Shown: positions 26,296 through 36,029, counted from the stretch's first letter. The stretch: DNA of 64,000 nucleotides from Alphaproteobacteria bacterium (GCA_947473805.1 CANJGB010000004.1:1-64000), one strand, 5' to 3'. The notes: a model not told the origin generated them from the sequence alone. Program-made: numbers and translations.

Positions 26296-27123
26296 ATGAA
26301 TATTTCGTTCGAGGGCAAGATTGTCCTCGTTACCGGTGCAGGCGCGGGTATTGGCCTGGCCACGGCCCAGGCCTTTGCGGCCAACGGCGCCACTATTGTC
26401 GGCGTCGAGATCGATGCCGGCCGTTGCGAAACCGCCCGCCAGGCGCTCGGCGGCAAGCATGTGATCCTGCAGGCGGACGCCACCGACGAGGCCCAGGTCG
26501 CCCGCTTCATCGCCGAGGTAACGGCGAAGTTCGGCAGGCTTGACGTGCTGGTCAACAATGTCGGCGATTATGTGCGCCGCGCCCCGGCCTTTGCCGACAC
26601 GACGAATGAAGACATCGACTGGCTTTATTCCACAAACCTGAAACACATCTTCCTGGTCAGCCGGGCGGCCCTGCCGCTGCTGCGCAAGGCGGCGCCCGGC
26701 AGCTCGATCATCAACATTTCCAGTATCGAGGGCATGCGGGGCCAGCCGCGCGGCGTGGTCTATTCCGCCTTCAAGGCCGCCGCGATCAACTTCACCCGCA
26801 GCCTTGCGCTGGAACTGGGCCCTGAAGGCATCCGCGTCAACGCCATCGCGCCGGAGACGACCGAGAGCGAGCAGGTCAAGGTCGCCGGCACAGTGCCGCC
26901 GGAATATGCGCAGCATGAATCCCGCTGGTTCCCGCTCGGCCGTGTCGGCCAGCCAGATGATCATGCGGGCTGCGCGCTGTACCTCGCCAGCGACATGGCG
27001 ACGTGGGTGACCGGCGTGGTGATCAATGTCGATGGCGGCGCGCTCGCAGCCGGCGGCTGGCGGCGGACACACGAGGATGTCTGGACCAACCGGCCCGTCA
27101 CCATCGCGCATGGCCGGCGCTAG
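26296..27123 (+). CDS. SDR-family oxidoreductase
   Basis: A 275-residue short-chain dehydrogenase. It has TGAGAGIGLATA at residues 13-24, an acidic residue after beta-2 (VEIDAGR, NAD preference), LVNNVGDYVRR, the catalytic Ser in NISSIEGMRG, Y-x3-K in YSAFKAAAIN, and GVVINVDGGA near the end. A C-terminal extension of about 25 residues (WRRTHEDVWTNRPV) is longer than usual. GGAGG precedes the ATG. It is 103 bases upstream of the FO synthase gene on the same strand, so the two may be cotranscribed, but nothing in the sequence links its reaction to deazaflavins. Confidence 0.87.
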   Translation: MNISFEGKIVLVTGAGAGIGLATAQAFAANGATIVGVEIDAGRCETARQALGGKHVILQADATDEAQVARFIAEVTAKFGRLDVLVNNVGDYVRRAPAFADTTNEDIDWLYSTNLKHIFLVSRAALPLLRKAAPGSSIINISSIEGMRGQPRGVVYSAFKAAAINFTRSLALELGPEGIRVNAIAPETTESEQVKVAGTVPPEYAQHESRWFPLGRVGQPDDHAGCALYLASDMATWVTGVVINVDGGALAAGGWRRTHEDVWTNRPVTIAHGRR

Positions 27124-27226
27124 GGCCGCGACACTGGCGCAGGCGCCGGATTTGGCCATGGCGGGCCTAACCGTGGTAACCTCGGGGCCGGCGCCTTCGG
27201 GAGCTGGGCGCAAGCGGGAGTAGGGC

Positions 27227-29629
27227 GTGGACAAGGTCGATTCACCTTTGCGGGGTCGGGCCGCCGGGATCGATCCGGCGTTCCGCGCCCGTCTGCTCGC
27301 AGCCGGTCTCGGCGACCTGCTGGGCCAGGCGGCTGCGTTGCGCGACCAGGCCCACGGCCGCATCCAGACCTATTCGCCCAAGGTCTTCATCCCGCTGACG
27401 CATCTGTGCCGCGACGTGTGCAGTTACTGCACGTTCTCGAAGTCGCCGAAAAAAGGCCAGCTCAACTACATGACCCGCGAGCAGGTGCTGGCCGTGGCGC
27501 GCGCCGGCGCAGCCGCCGGCTGCCACGAGGCCTTGTTCACCTTGGGGGACAAGCCGGAACTGCGCTACGCGGCCGCGCGCGACGAACTGGCCATACTGGG
27601 GCACGACACGACTCTGTCTTACCTGGCCGAGGTCTGTGCCCTGGTGCTGAAGGAAACCGGCCTGCTGCCGCACGTGAACGCGGGCGTCATGGATGCGGCT
27701 GACATTGCGGCGCTGCGCCGCGTCTCGGTGTCGCAGGGCCTGATGCTGGAAACCGCGTCCGAGCGACTAAGCGAGCGCGGCGGCCCGCATTTTGGTTCGC
27801 CCGACAAGCATCCCGCCGCACGCCTTGAAACCATCCGCCTCGCCGGCGAACTCTCGGTGCCGTTTACCTCAGGCATCCTGATCGGCATCGGCGAGACGCG
27901 CGACGAACGTATCGATTCTCTAGTCGCGCTGCGCGACCTGCACGACCGCTACGGCCACATCCAGGAAGTCATTATCCAGAATTTCCGCGCCAAGGATGAT
28001 ACCCGCATGGCCGGTGCCGACGAGCCTGGCCTCGACGACCTGTTGTGGACCATTGCCGTGGCGCGCCTGCTGTTCGGCCCTGACATGAATATCCAGGCGC
28101 CGCCGAACCTCAGCCCCGAAACCTATCCGCGCCTGATCGAGGCCGGCATCAACGACTGGGGCGGCGTGTCGCCCGTCACCATCGACCATGTGAACCCGGA
28201 GGCGCCGTGGCCCAGCCTTGAGGCGCTGCGCGTGAACACCGCGAAGGCGGGAAAATTCCTAGTGCCGCGTCTGCCGATCTATCCCGCCTGGTCGCGCGAC
28301 CATGACCGCTGGCTCGACGCTGCCGTCGTGACGCCCGTACTTCAGGCGCTCGATTCCGAGGGCTGGGCGCGTAACGACGCCTGGTCGCCCGGGGTGCAGA
28401 TGGCGCCGACCTTGTTGCGCAACGATGGCCTGCTGGCGCCCGACCCGGCAGTTCGCGATCTCGTCGCGCGCGCCCGCGACGGGCACGGACTGGACGAGGC
28501 CGCCATCGTGCGTCTGTTCGCCGCGCGCGGCGCAGATTACGAACTGGTGTGTGAATCCGCCGACCGCCTGCGCGCGGAAACGCGCGGCGACGAGGTCACC
28601 TACGTCGTCAACCGCAACATCAACTACACCAACATCTGCACCTACAAGTGCAAGTTCTGCGCCTTCTCGAAAGGCAAGACGCACGAAGCACTGCGGGGCA
28701 CGCCGTATGATCTCGATGCGTCGGAGGTCGTGCGTCGCGCGGTCGAGGCGTGGGAACGCGGCGCGACCGAGGTGTGCATGCAGGGCGGCATCCACCCCGA
28801 CTACACGGGTGAGACCTACATCGCATTGACCAAGGCCGTGAAGGCCGCGGTGCCCGGCATGCATGTGCATGCCTTCTCGCCGCTGGAAATCTCGCAAGGC
28901 GCAGCCACGCTGGGCCTGCCGCTGGAAACCTATCTGGGCCGCTTGCGCGATGCTGGCCTCGGCACCCTGCCGGGCACGGCGGCGGAGATCCTCGACGACG
29001 AGGTGCGCGACATCCTGTGCCCCGACAAGCTGAACACGCAGGAATGGCTCGACGTCATCGAGGCCGCCCATCACGTCGGCCTGCGCACCACCTCGACCAT
29101 CATGTACGGCCATGTCGATGGCCCGCAGAACTGGGCGCGCCACCTGCTGCGCCTGCGCGCCCTGCAGCAACGCACCGGCGGCCTGACCGAGTTCGTGCCG
29201 CTGCCGTTCGTGCACATGGAGGCGCCGATGTACCTCAAGGGCCGGGCCCGCAAAGGGCCGACGTTCCGCGAGGCGGTGCTGATGCATGCGGTTGGCCGCC
29301 TGGCCCTGCACCCGGTGCTGACCAGCATCCAGGTCTCGTGGGTGAAGCTGGGCGACGAGGGCGTGAAGGCCTGCCTCCGGGCTGGCGCCAACGACCTTGG
29401 CGGCACGCTGATGAACGAGAGCATTTCCCGCGCTGCTGGCACCGAACATGGCCAGGAAATGCCGCCGGAGCGCATGGAGGCCGTCATCCGCTCCCTTGGC
29501 CGCACCCCGCGCCAGCGCACCACGCTGTATGGTGAGCCGCCGGCGGAACAGCGTAGCCGCGCCTTTGGCGCCCAGCCCCTCGCGCCCCTGGTCCAGACCC
29601 CGCCGCGCAAGATCGCCCGCGCGTCCTGA
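27227..29629 (+). CDS. fbiC: FO synthase, fused CofG-CofH (FbiC type)
   Basis: An 800-residue bifunctional radical-SAM enzyme that makes FO (7,8-didemethyl-8-hydroxy-5-deazariboflavin) from tyrosine and a ribityl-diaminouracil. Two iron-sulfur motifs of the form C-x3-C-x2-C are present: C61/C65/C68 in the CofG-like N-terminal half (THLCRDVCSYCTFS) and C471/C475/C478 in the CofH-like half (NICTYKCKFCAFSKGK). Methanogens encode the halves separately; fused forms are typical of actinobacteria and occur in some proteobacteria. The GTG start at 27227 follows GGGAG. No F420 tail genes (cofD, cofE, cofC) are in the window, so the product may feed F420 or serve as an 8-HDF photolyase antenna. Confidence 0.93.
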   Translation: MDKVDSPLRGRAAGIDPAFRARLLAAGLGDLLGQAAALRDQAHGRIQTYSPKVFIPLTHLCRDVCSYCTFSKSPKKGQLNYMTREQVLAVARAGAAAGCHEALFTLGDKPELRYAAARDELAILGHDTTLSYLAEVCALVLKETGLLPHVNAGVMDAADIAALRRVSVSQGLMLETASERLSERGGPHFGSPDKHPAARLETIRLAGELSVPFTSGILIGIGETRDERIDSLVALRDLHDRYGHIQEVIIQNFRAKDDTRMAGADEPGLDDLLWTIAVARLLFGPDMNIQAPPNLSPETYPRLIEAGINDWGGVSPVTIDHVNPEAPWPSLEALRVNTAKAGKFLVPRLPIYPAWSRDHDRWLDAAVVTPVLQALDSEGWARNDAWSPGVQMAPTLLRNDGLLAPDPAVRDLVARARDGHGLDEAAIVRLFAARGADYELVCESADRLRAETRGDEVTYVVNRNINYTNICTYKCKFCAFSKGKTHEALRGTPYDLDASEVVRRAVEAWERGATEVCMQGGIHPDYTGETYIALTKAVKAAVPGMHVHAFSPLEISQGAATLGLPLETYLGRLRDAGLGTLPGTAAEILDDEVRDILCPDKLNTQEWLDVIEAAHHVGLRTTSTIMYGHVDGPQNWARHLLRLRALQQRTGGLTEFVPLPFVHMEAPMYLKGRARKGPTFREAVLMHAVGRLALHPVLTSIQVSWVKLGDEGVKACLRAGANDLGGTLMNESISRAAGTEHGQEMPPERMEAVIRSLGRTPRQRTTLYGEPPAEQRSRAFGAQPLAPLVQTPPRKIARAS

Positions 29630-29702
29630 CCGCAGGGCTTGGCCCGGCCCGGCATTCGCCCCATATTCCGGGGAGCACATTTCCGCCTTACTGGAGTATT
29701 TC

Positions 29703-31493
29703 ATGGCCGAGGCCGCCGTTGATCTGGGCAAATTGCCCGAATGGGACCTGAACGACCTCTATCCGGGCGGCCTCAACTCCCCCCAATTGCAGCGGGACCT
29801 CGACCAGGTCGCCACCCGCGCCAGCGTGTTCGAAACGAAGTTCAAGGGCAAGCTGGCCGTCCTATCCGGCGATGACCTCGGCAGCGCCATTGCCGAGTAC
29901 GAGGCGATGCAGGATATCCTCGGCCGCGTCATGTCTTTCGCCTCGCTGACCCAGGCGGGCAATGTCACCGATTCGAAGGTCGGCCAGTTTTACCAGTCGG
30001 TGCAGGAGCGGGTGAACGGCATCTCCACCTCGCTGCTGTTCGTCACGCTGGAACTCAACCGCATCGAGGATGCCGATCTCGAGGCGAAGTACGCCTCGGC
30101 GAAACTCGCGCATTATTGCCCCTGGCTGCGCGACGTGCGCGCCTTCCGCCCCTATCAGCTATCGGACGAGATCGAGAAGCTGCTGCACGAAAAGTCCGTT
30201 GCCGGCCGCAATGCCTGGAGCCGGCTGTTCGACGAGACCATGGCCGGCCTCCGCTTCCAGCTCGACGGGAAGTCGCTCACTTCGGAGCAGGTGCTGCACC
30301 TGCTGTCGGACAAAAAGCCCGCCACGCGCAAGGCGGCGGCGCTCTCGCTGGGCAAGACGTTCGGCGAGAACGCGCGGCTGTTCTCGCTCATTACCAACAC
30401 CCTGGCCAAGGACAAGGAGATCGAGGACAAGTGGCGCAACCTGCCAAGTCCCGAGGCCGCACGGCACCTGTCCAACGCCGTCGAACCCGAAGTGGTCGAT
30501 GCGCTGGTCGCTGCCGTGCAGCAGGCCTATCCGCGCCTGTCGCACCGCTACTACGCCATGAAGGCGAAGTGGCTGGGCGGCGATCGTCTGGACTACTGGG
30601 ACCGCAACGCGCCTTTGCCCGAGGACGCTGATCGCACGATTCCCTGGCCCGAGGCGCGCGACACCGTGCTCAAGGCCTATGGCCGCTTCTCGCCGAAACT
30701 GGCCGAGATCGGGCAGAAGTTCTTCGACAATGCGTGGATCGACGCGCCGTCGCGCCCCGGCAAGTCGCCGGGCGCCTTCGCGCATCCGACCGTACCAAGC
30801 GCGCATCCTTACTTGCTCCTGAACTACCAGGGCAAGACGCGCGACGTGATGACCCTGGCGCATGAACTGGGGCACGGCGTGCACCAGGTGCTGGCGGCGG
30901 GGCAGGGCACGCTGATGAGCGACACGCCGCTGACCCTGGCCGAAACCGCGTCCGTGTTCGGCGAGCAGCTGACCTTCCGCGCCATGCTCGATGCCGCGCC
31001 GGCCGCGCGCCGTCGCATCATGCTGGCATCGAAGGTCGAGGACATGCTGAACACCGTGGTGCGTCAGATCGCGTTCTACACGTTCGAGCAGCGCGTCCAT
31101 GCCGAACGGCGCAAGACCGAGCTGACGCCCGAACGTCTCGGCGAAATCTGGCTGGGCGTGCAGACCGAAAGCCTGGGTCCGGCGCTCCGCTTCGACGACG
31201 GCTACCGCGCCTTCTGGTGCTACATCCCGCACTTCATCCATTCGCCGTTCTATGTCTATGCCTATGCGTTCGGCGATTGCCTGGTGAATGCGCTCTACGT
31301 CGTCTACGCGAATGCGGAGCAGGGGTTCCAGGACAAGTACTTCACCATGCTCAAGGCCGGCGGCACGCTGCGCCACAAGGAGCTGCTGGCCCCGTTCGGC
31401 CTGGATGCCAGCGACCCGGCCTTCTGGTCCAAGGGCCTTGGCGTGATCGAGGGCTTCATTGACGAGCTAGAGCGCGCCGGGTCCGTTGCCTGA
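29703..31493 (+). CDS. pepF: M3-family oligoendopeptidase F
   Basis: A 596-residue cytoplasmic zinc oligopeptidase. The HExxH motif is HELGH at residues 387-391 (TLAHELGHGVHQ), followed by the family-typical TLAETASVFGEQL containing the third ligand, and YCxYI-like GYRAFWCYIPHFIHSPFYVYAYAFG near the C-terminus. It matches the alphaproteobacterial PepF/M3 type. The start at 29703 (MAEAAVDLGKLPEWDLNDLY) is the family start; the frame is open upstream only as overlap with the FO synthase end. The stop overlaps a TTG start of the AarF-like gene. Confidence 0.92.
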   Translation: MAEAAVDLGKLPEWDLNDLYPGGLNSPQLQRDLDQVATRASVFETKFKGKLAVLSGDDLGSAIAEYEAMQDILGRVMSFASLTQAGNVTDSKVGQFYQSVQERVNGISTSLLFVTLELNRIEDADLEAKYASAKLAHYCPWLRDVRAFRPYQLSDEIEKLLHEKSVAGRNAWSRLFDETMAGLRFQLDGKSLTSEQVLHLLSDKKPATRKAAALSLGKTFGENARLFSLITNTLAKDKEIEDKWRNLPSPEAARHLSNAVEPEVVDALVAAVQQAYPRLSHRYYAMKAKWLGGDRLDYWDRNAPLPEDADRTIPWPEARDTVLKAYGRFSPKLAEIGQKFFDNAWIDAPSRPGKSPGAFAHPTVPSAHPYLLLNYQGKTRDVMTLAHELGHGVHQVLAAGQGTLMSDTPLTLAETASVFGEQLTFRAMLDAAPAARRRIMLASKVEDMLNTVVRQIAFYTFEQRVHAERRKTELTPERLGEIWLGVQTESLGPALRFDDGYRAFWCYIPHFIHSPFYVYAYAFGDCLVNALYVVYANAEQGFQDKYFTMLKAGGTLRHKELLAPFGLDASDPAFWSKGLGVIEGFIDELERAGSVA

Positions 31494-32838
31494 CGACGAC
31501 AATATCGGTGGCCGCGTCCGGCGCTACGCCCGCGTCGGCCGGGCCGTGGGCGGGCTGGCGGCGCGGCTGGCGGGTGAGCGTGTCCTCGGCCTGAAGATCG
31601 ACCGCGCGGAACATGCATCCGAACTGCGTGCGGCGCTAGGCGGGCTGAAGGGGCCGCTGATGAAGGTGGCGCAGATCATGTCCACCATCCCCGAGGCGTT
31701 GCCGAAGGAATACGTCCAGGAACTGACGCAGTTGCAGGCCAATGCGCCGGCCATGGGTTGGCCGTTCGTGAAGCGCCGCATGCAGGGTGAACTGGGGCCA
31801 GGCTGGGAGGGGCGCTTCAAGATTTTCGCGCACACGGCCGCGGCTGCCGCATCGCTCGGCCAGGTGCACGCGGCCGAGGCGCTGGACGGGCGGCGTCTTG
31901 CCTGCAAGCTGCAATATCCCGACATGGCGTCGGCGGTGGAGGCCGATCTCAACCAGCTGCGCATGTTCTTCGCGATCTACCGCCGCTATGACCGCGCCAT
32001 CGATCCACGCCACATCCACGACGAGATCGCCGCCCGCCTGCGCGAGGAACTGGACTACGAGCTGGAGGCGCGGCACATGCGCCTGTATAGCCACATGCTG
32101 CGCAACGAGGCCGAGATTCATGTGCCTGAGGTGGATACCGAGCTATCCACCAAGCGCTTGCTTACCATGTCGTGGCTTGACGGCCGGCCACTGGCCGAAC
32201 TGGAAGATGCGCCGGTCGAGGTGCGCAACCAGCTGGCCACCAACATGTTCCGCGCCTGGTACGTGCCGTTCTATGAATATGGCGTCATCCATGGCGATCC
32301 GCATCTCGGCAATTACTCCGCGCGTCCCGACCAGGGCATCAACCTGCTCGACTTCGGCTGCGTCCGCATTTTCCCGCCGCGCTTTGTCGCCGGCGTGATC
32401 GATCTCTACCGCGCGATCTCGACCGATGACCGGGCCCTCGCGGTCCATGCCTACGAGACCTGGGGCTTCACCGGCCTGTCGAACGAGGTCATCGACACGC
32501 TGAATCTCTGGGCCGAATTCGTCTATGCGCCACTGCTGGAAGACCGCCCGCGCCGCATCCAGGAATTCGCCAAGGACGGCGTTTACGGCCGCGACGTCGC
32601 CGAGAAGGTCCATATGCAGTTGCGCGAGAAGGGCGGCGTCACCCCGCCGCGCGAGTTCGTATTCATGGATCGCGCCGCCATCGGCCTCGGTGGCGTGTTC
32701 CTGCGCCTCAAGGCGGAGATCAACTGGCACCGGCTGTTCCAGGACCTGATCCGCGACTTCGATCTGGCAACACTGGAACAGCGTCAGGCGGCTTCATTGA
32801 AAATTGCCGGGCTCGACGCCCCTAGCGCGAAAACCTGA
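31486..32838 (+). CDS. ABC1/AarF/UbiB-family atypical kinase
   Basis: A 450-residue protein of the UbiB/ADCK family, which supports ubiquinone or other lipid metabolism. It has the KxGQ-like PLMKVAQIMS, an alanine-rich nucleotide loop (AAAAASLGQVHAA), the VAIK-like lysine in LACKLQYPD, and the catalytic HGDPHLGN with the DFG-equivalent LLDFGCVR. No membrane anchor is visible. The TTG start at 31486 overlaps the pepF stop by eight bases and lacks a strong ribosome binding site, so translation may be coupled. The 3' end overlaps the convergent phospholipase D gene by 17 bases. It differs from the canonical UbiB with its two C-terminal helices, so it may be a second paralogue. Confidence 0.88.
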   Translation: MPDDDNIGGRVRRYARVGRAVGGLAARLAGERVLGLKIDRAEHASELRAALGGLKGPLMKVAQIMSTIPEALPKEYVQELTQLQANAPAMGWPFVKRRMQGELGPGWEGRFKIFAHTAAAAASLGQVHAAEALDGRRLACKLQYPDMASAVEADLNQLRMFFAIYRRYDRAIDPRHIHDEIAARLREELDYELEARHMRLYSHMLRNEAEIHVPEVDTELSTKRLLTMSWLDGRPLAELEDAPVEVRNQLATNMFRAWYVPFYEYGVIHGDPHLGNYSARPDQGINLLDFGCVRIFPPRFVAGVIDLYRAISTDDRALAVHAYETWGFTGLSNEVIDTLNLWAEFVYAPLLEDRPRRIQEFAKDGVYGRDVAEKVHMQLREKGGVTPPREFVFMDRAAIGLGGVFLRLKAEINWHRLFQDLIRDFDLATLEQRQAASLKIAGLDAPSAKT

Positions 32839-34255
32839 GCGGCACCAAACTCGTCAGCGCGTTCCACAGGTAGTCCAGGTCGATCGGCCGGTGCGGGTCC
32901 AGCAACGAACTGCCCAGCGTCGGCTCGAACTCGCCATCGGCCTCGGAACCCGGGAACGGCACCAGGCAGCGTTCGCCGCAATTCAGCTTGTCCACTGTGC
33001 GGACCAGCGAGCGGTGCACCGCCAGATGCCGCGCTAAGCGCGCCGGGGATACGCCCATATGCTCGCCCAGCAGGCGGCACAACAGGCGGCCAATGCCGCG
33101 GCGTGCGGTAAGTCCCTCTGCCTCGAAGGCGGCATCGATCTCGGTGTCAAGACCCATCGAGCGGTGATTGAGGTTGGACGATCCGACGCGCAGGAACCGC
33201 CCATCCACGATAACCAGTTTGGAATGGACCTTCACTTCGCATTCCGGCGCTGTCGCCGAGACAGGGTAGAGCAGGCGCAACCGGTTCCAGCGGTCGGCGC
33301 GGCGCAACTGGCCGAACAGACGGTCACGGTTTTCGCCCATCACGTACTGTTCCAGCACCCCGTTCGACTTGCGCGTTGCGACGATGATGACCTCCGGGCC
33401 GCTCCGCCGCTGCAAATGGTCGGCCAGAAGATCGGTCAGCGTCGGCAGCGCGAAGTATTGCGCCTCGAGGTAGATGTACTTCTTCGCCGCTTTCAGGGCT
33501 TCGTAGTTCAGCGCCTCGATCTCGCGCGCTTCTGGCCGGTCGTTATAGGCCGGGTGCGTGCGCGCAATGGCCATGCGGTGGCGGCGCAGGGCCGGGCGAA
33601 CATGTCGTGGCCAGCGGCGAAAGCGGCGGGGCAATTCCTCGAGCATCTCGCCCGTCGCCACGCGCCAGCGCTCTGCAGCCAGCGCGGCGATGTCGGCGGC
33701 GGCCGGCCCATCGACCATCATCTGCACATCGTGCACGGGGCAGTAGTTGTTGTTTGTCAGGTTGATGCGGCCCGGGTTGTCGGGCGCGTGGCCGCAATCG
33801 TCCCAGCGCTCCTGGGTCAGGTCCATGCCGCCCATGAAGGCCAGTGAATCGTCGACGCACACGACCTTCTGGTGATGAGAGGCGCCAACCGGATGCGCAC
33901 CGTCCAGGACGAAATGCACGCGGGGATGATCGCGCCAGGTTTCTCCGAACAGGGATATCTCCCCATTGGCGCAATAAAACAGCGAACTGCGCCATACCAG
34001 GACGTGGATGTGCAGGTCTGGTTTGCGTGCCAGTAGGTCCAGCAGCATCTCGGCAAGACTGGGACCGCCCGGCACCAGCGAAATACGGCTGTCAAAGTCC
34101 CCGCCCAGGATGACGATGCGCCGCTCAGCGCGCTGCAGGCTGGTCGACAGGGTGGAAAAATAGTCGGCGCCGTCGACCAGGAAGGCGACCTTGTCGGCGG
34201 TCGAGACACGCCAGCAATTATCGCCAGGTTTTAGGATTTCGGGTTCGTATGGCAT
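32822..34255 (-). CDS. Phospholipase D-family protein, cardiolipin synthase B-like
   Basis: A 477-residue enzyme with two HKD motifs: SHHQKVVCVDDSLAFMGG in the N-terminal half and VHSKLVIVDGRFLRVGSSN in the C-terminal half. Such proteins transfer phosphatidyl groups or cleave phospholipids. No N-terminal membrane helices are seen, as in ClsB (YbhO) and unlike ClsA. The divergent neighbours are YbhN-like and YbhP-like, the partners of clsB in E. coli, which supports a ClsB-like role in cardiolipin or phosphatidylglycerol metabolism. The 68-base divergent intergenic region could carry a shared control. Confidence 0.87.
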   Translation of the reverse strand: MPYEPEILKPGDNCWRVSTADKVAFLVDGADYFSTLSTSLQRAERRIVILGGDFDSRISLVPGGPSLAEMLLDLLARKPDLHIHVLVWRSSLFYCANGEISLFGETWRDHPRVHFVLDGAHPVGASHHQKVVCVDDSLAFMGGMDLTQERWDDCGHAPDNPGRINLTNNNYCPVHDVQMMVDGPAAADIAALAAERWRVATGEMLEELPRRFRRWPRHVRPALRRHRMAIARTHPAYNDRPEAREIEALNYEALKAAKKYIYLEAQYFALPTLTDLLADHLQRRSGPEVIIVATRKSNGVLEQYVMGENRDRLFGQLRRADRWNRLRLLYPVSATAPECEVKVHSKLVIVDGRFLRVGSSNLNHRSMGLDTEIDAAFEAEGLTARRGIGRLLCRLLGEHMGVSPARLARHLAVHRSLVRTVDKLNCGERCLVPFPGSEADGEFEPTLGSSLLDPHRPIDLDYLWNALTSLVPLRFSR

Positions 34256-34323
34256 GACGTCTTAACGCCAAATCGCCTCCCGGGTTTCACGGAACCGCGT
34301 CGGCCACGAACCGTTTCGACCCA

Positions 34324-35277
34324 ATGAATTGGCGACACATCAAGCCTTTCCTGTGGGGGGGCACGACGATCCTCGGGCTGGCGCTGTTGTATTGGGTGCT
34401 TCGACGCTACGACCTGGCTGATCTGTCCGCCGCGATCGCGTCCTTTCCGCGCCTGAACCTTGTCGCCGCCACCCTGTTCACGCTGGGCAGCATTGCCTGC
34501 CTGTCGGCGGGCGAGATGCTGGGCGCGCGCTATGCCGGCCTGCGGGTGCCGCCCGCCCGCAACGCCTTGGTGGTGCTGGCCGCCCTCGGCATCGGCCACA
34601 GCATCGGGCTGGCGGCGCTCAGCAGCGGGGCGGTGCGTTTGCGCATGTACGGTCGGTCCGGCGGCCGGCCCGACGCGGTCGCGCGCCTTCTGTTATTTGC
34701 CGGTATCACGATCGCCTTCGGTCTGTTGTTGACGGCCAGTTGGGCGACACTGGCGCGGAGCGATGTCATTTCCGACCTGCTGGGTATCAGCCCTGCCACG
34801 GCCATTACCGTGCTTGGACTGCTTCCTTTGGCGGTCGCCCTTGCCTATGTTGCGGCCTGTCGGCGCTATGAAGGGACGATCTTTCGTCTGTGGCGGCTCT
34901 CTCTGCCGGTTCCGCCGGCGCGCCTGGCCGCCGGTCAATTGTTGGCCGGCACCGCGAATTTCCTGTGCGTTTCTGCTGCACTTTATTTCTGTCTGGCGCC
35001 TTTTAACGAGGCGGCCTAGCCGGCCGTGGCGGCGGTGTACGTCGGGTCCAACGCAACGGGCCTGATTGGCCATGTCCCGGGCGGGTGGGGTGTGCTGGAA
35101 TTCGGCGTTTCATCATTCCTGCCCGGCACCCGCCTCATGGCTGGCCTGCTGGTGTTCCGCATAGTCTATTATTTGGTGCCTTTCCTGATCGGGATTTGCA
35201 CGCTTCTGGCCGACGAATTGCATGGCCATGTAGGTATTTTGGGTCGCAGGTCCGCCCCGCTCCTGCGTCCAAGGTGA
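34324..35277 (+). pseudogene. YbhN/UPF0104-like membrane protein with in-frame amber codon
   Basis: Codons 1-231 (34324-35016) and the segment 35020-35274 are in one frame, separated only by a TAG at 35017-35019. The second part (VAAVYVGSNATGLIGHVPGG, then WGVLEF) is the conserved C-terminal region of the lysylphosphatidylglycerol synthase/YbhN transmembrane family, so the full gene would be 317 sense codons, the normal length. Hydrophobic segments are spread over both parts. The 231-residue product would lack the last two helices. Options are nonsense mutation, sequencing error or amber read-through. The next gene starts 11 bases after the true end and continues the YbhN-ClsB-YbhP-like set. 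Confidence 0.8.
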
Positions 35278-35288
35278 AAGAGGGCAAA

Positions 35289-36029
35289 ATGTCGCTTCGT
35301 CTCCGCGTCGCTACCTACAACATCCATTCCTGCGTCGGCATCGACAAGCAGTGCAACCCCGAGCGGACGCTCGCGGTACTGCGCGAGATCGACGCCGACA
35401 TCTATGCCCTGCAGGAGGTAGGCGGTAATCCGGTGTCGAGTGAGATCGACCAGTTTCATTTCTTCGACCGCCATCTCGGCATGAAGGCCGTGGCGGGACC
35501 GAACCTGCGGCGGCGCTCGCCGTTCGGCAATGCGGTGTTCGCGAAGTGGGACATTGGTGCGATAAAGCTGATCGATCTCAGCGTGTCGCCGTTCGAGCCG
35601 CGCGGCGCCATCGACTGCGCCATTGATGTCCAGGGCACGGGCATCCGCATCATCGCGACCCATCTCGGCCTGTTTCCGCATGAGCGCGAGCAGCAGCTGC
35701 GCCGCCTCGGCACCGCGCTGCAGACCGAGGAGCAGCCGCTGACCATCTTCATGGGCGATTTCAATATTTTCGGCCCCGAGCGCCGCAAGCTGCGCCGCCT
35801 CGGCGCGCCAGCGCAATTGCCCAAGCTGCGCAGCTTTCCGTCGCGCCGCCCGCTGATGTCGCTGGACCGGATCTGGTCGGTTCCGAACAGCAACATCGCG
35901 ACTATCCATGTCCACAAGACGACGCTGGCCCATGCCGCGTCGGATCACTTGCCGCTGGTGGCCGAGATCGTCATCGATGTCGACGCTATGGCCGAAAAGA
36001 CGGCCCAAAACGAATTGAGCCCGGTCTGA
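35289..36029 (+). CDS. Endonuclease/exonuclease/phosphatase-family protein, YbhP-like
   Basis: A 246-residue DNase I-fold phosphoesterase. Conserved motifs are VATYNIHSCVG (start), LQEVGGN (catalytic Glu), IATHLGL, FMGDFNIFG (metal/catalytic Asp-Asn) and SDHLPLVAEI (final His). E. coli YbhP has the same fold and shares its operon with ybhN and clsB, whose relatives are adjacent here. The substrate may be a phospholipid head group or nucleic acid. AGAGGG precedes the ATG. It is cotranscribed with the YbhN-like gene, and its stop lies in the loop of a terminator. Confidence 0.85.
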   Translation: MSLRLRVATYNIHSCVGIDKQCNPERTLAVLREIDADIYALQEVGGNPVSSEIDQFHFFDRHLGMKAVAGPNLRRRSPFGNAVFAKWDIGAIKLIDLSVSPFEPRGAIDCAIDVQGTGIRIIATHLGLFPHEREQQLRRLGTALQTEEQPLTIFMGDFNIFGPERRKLRRLGAPAQLPKLRSFPSRRPLMSLDRIWSVPNSNIATIHVHKTTLAHAASDHLPLVAEIVIDVDAMAEKTAQNELSPV

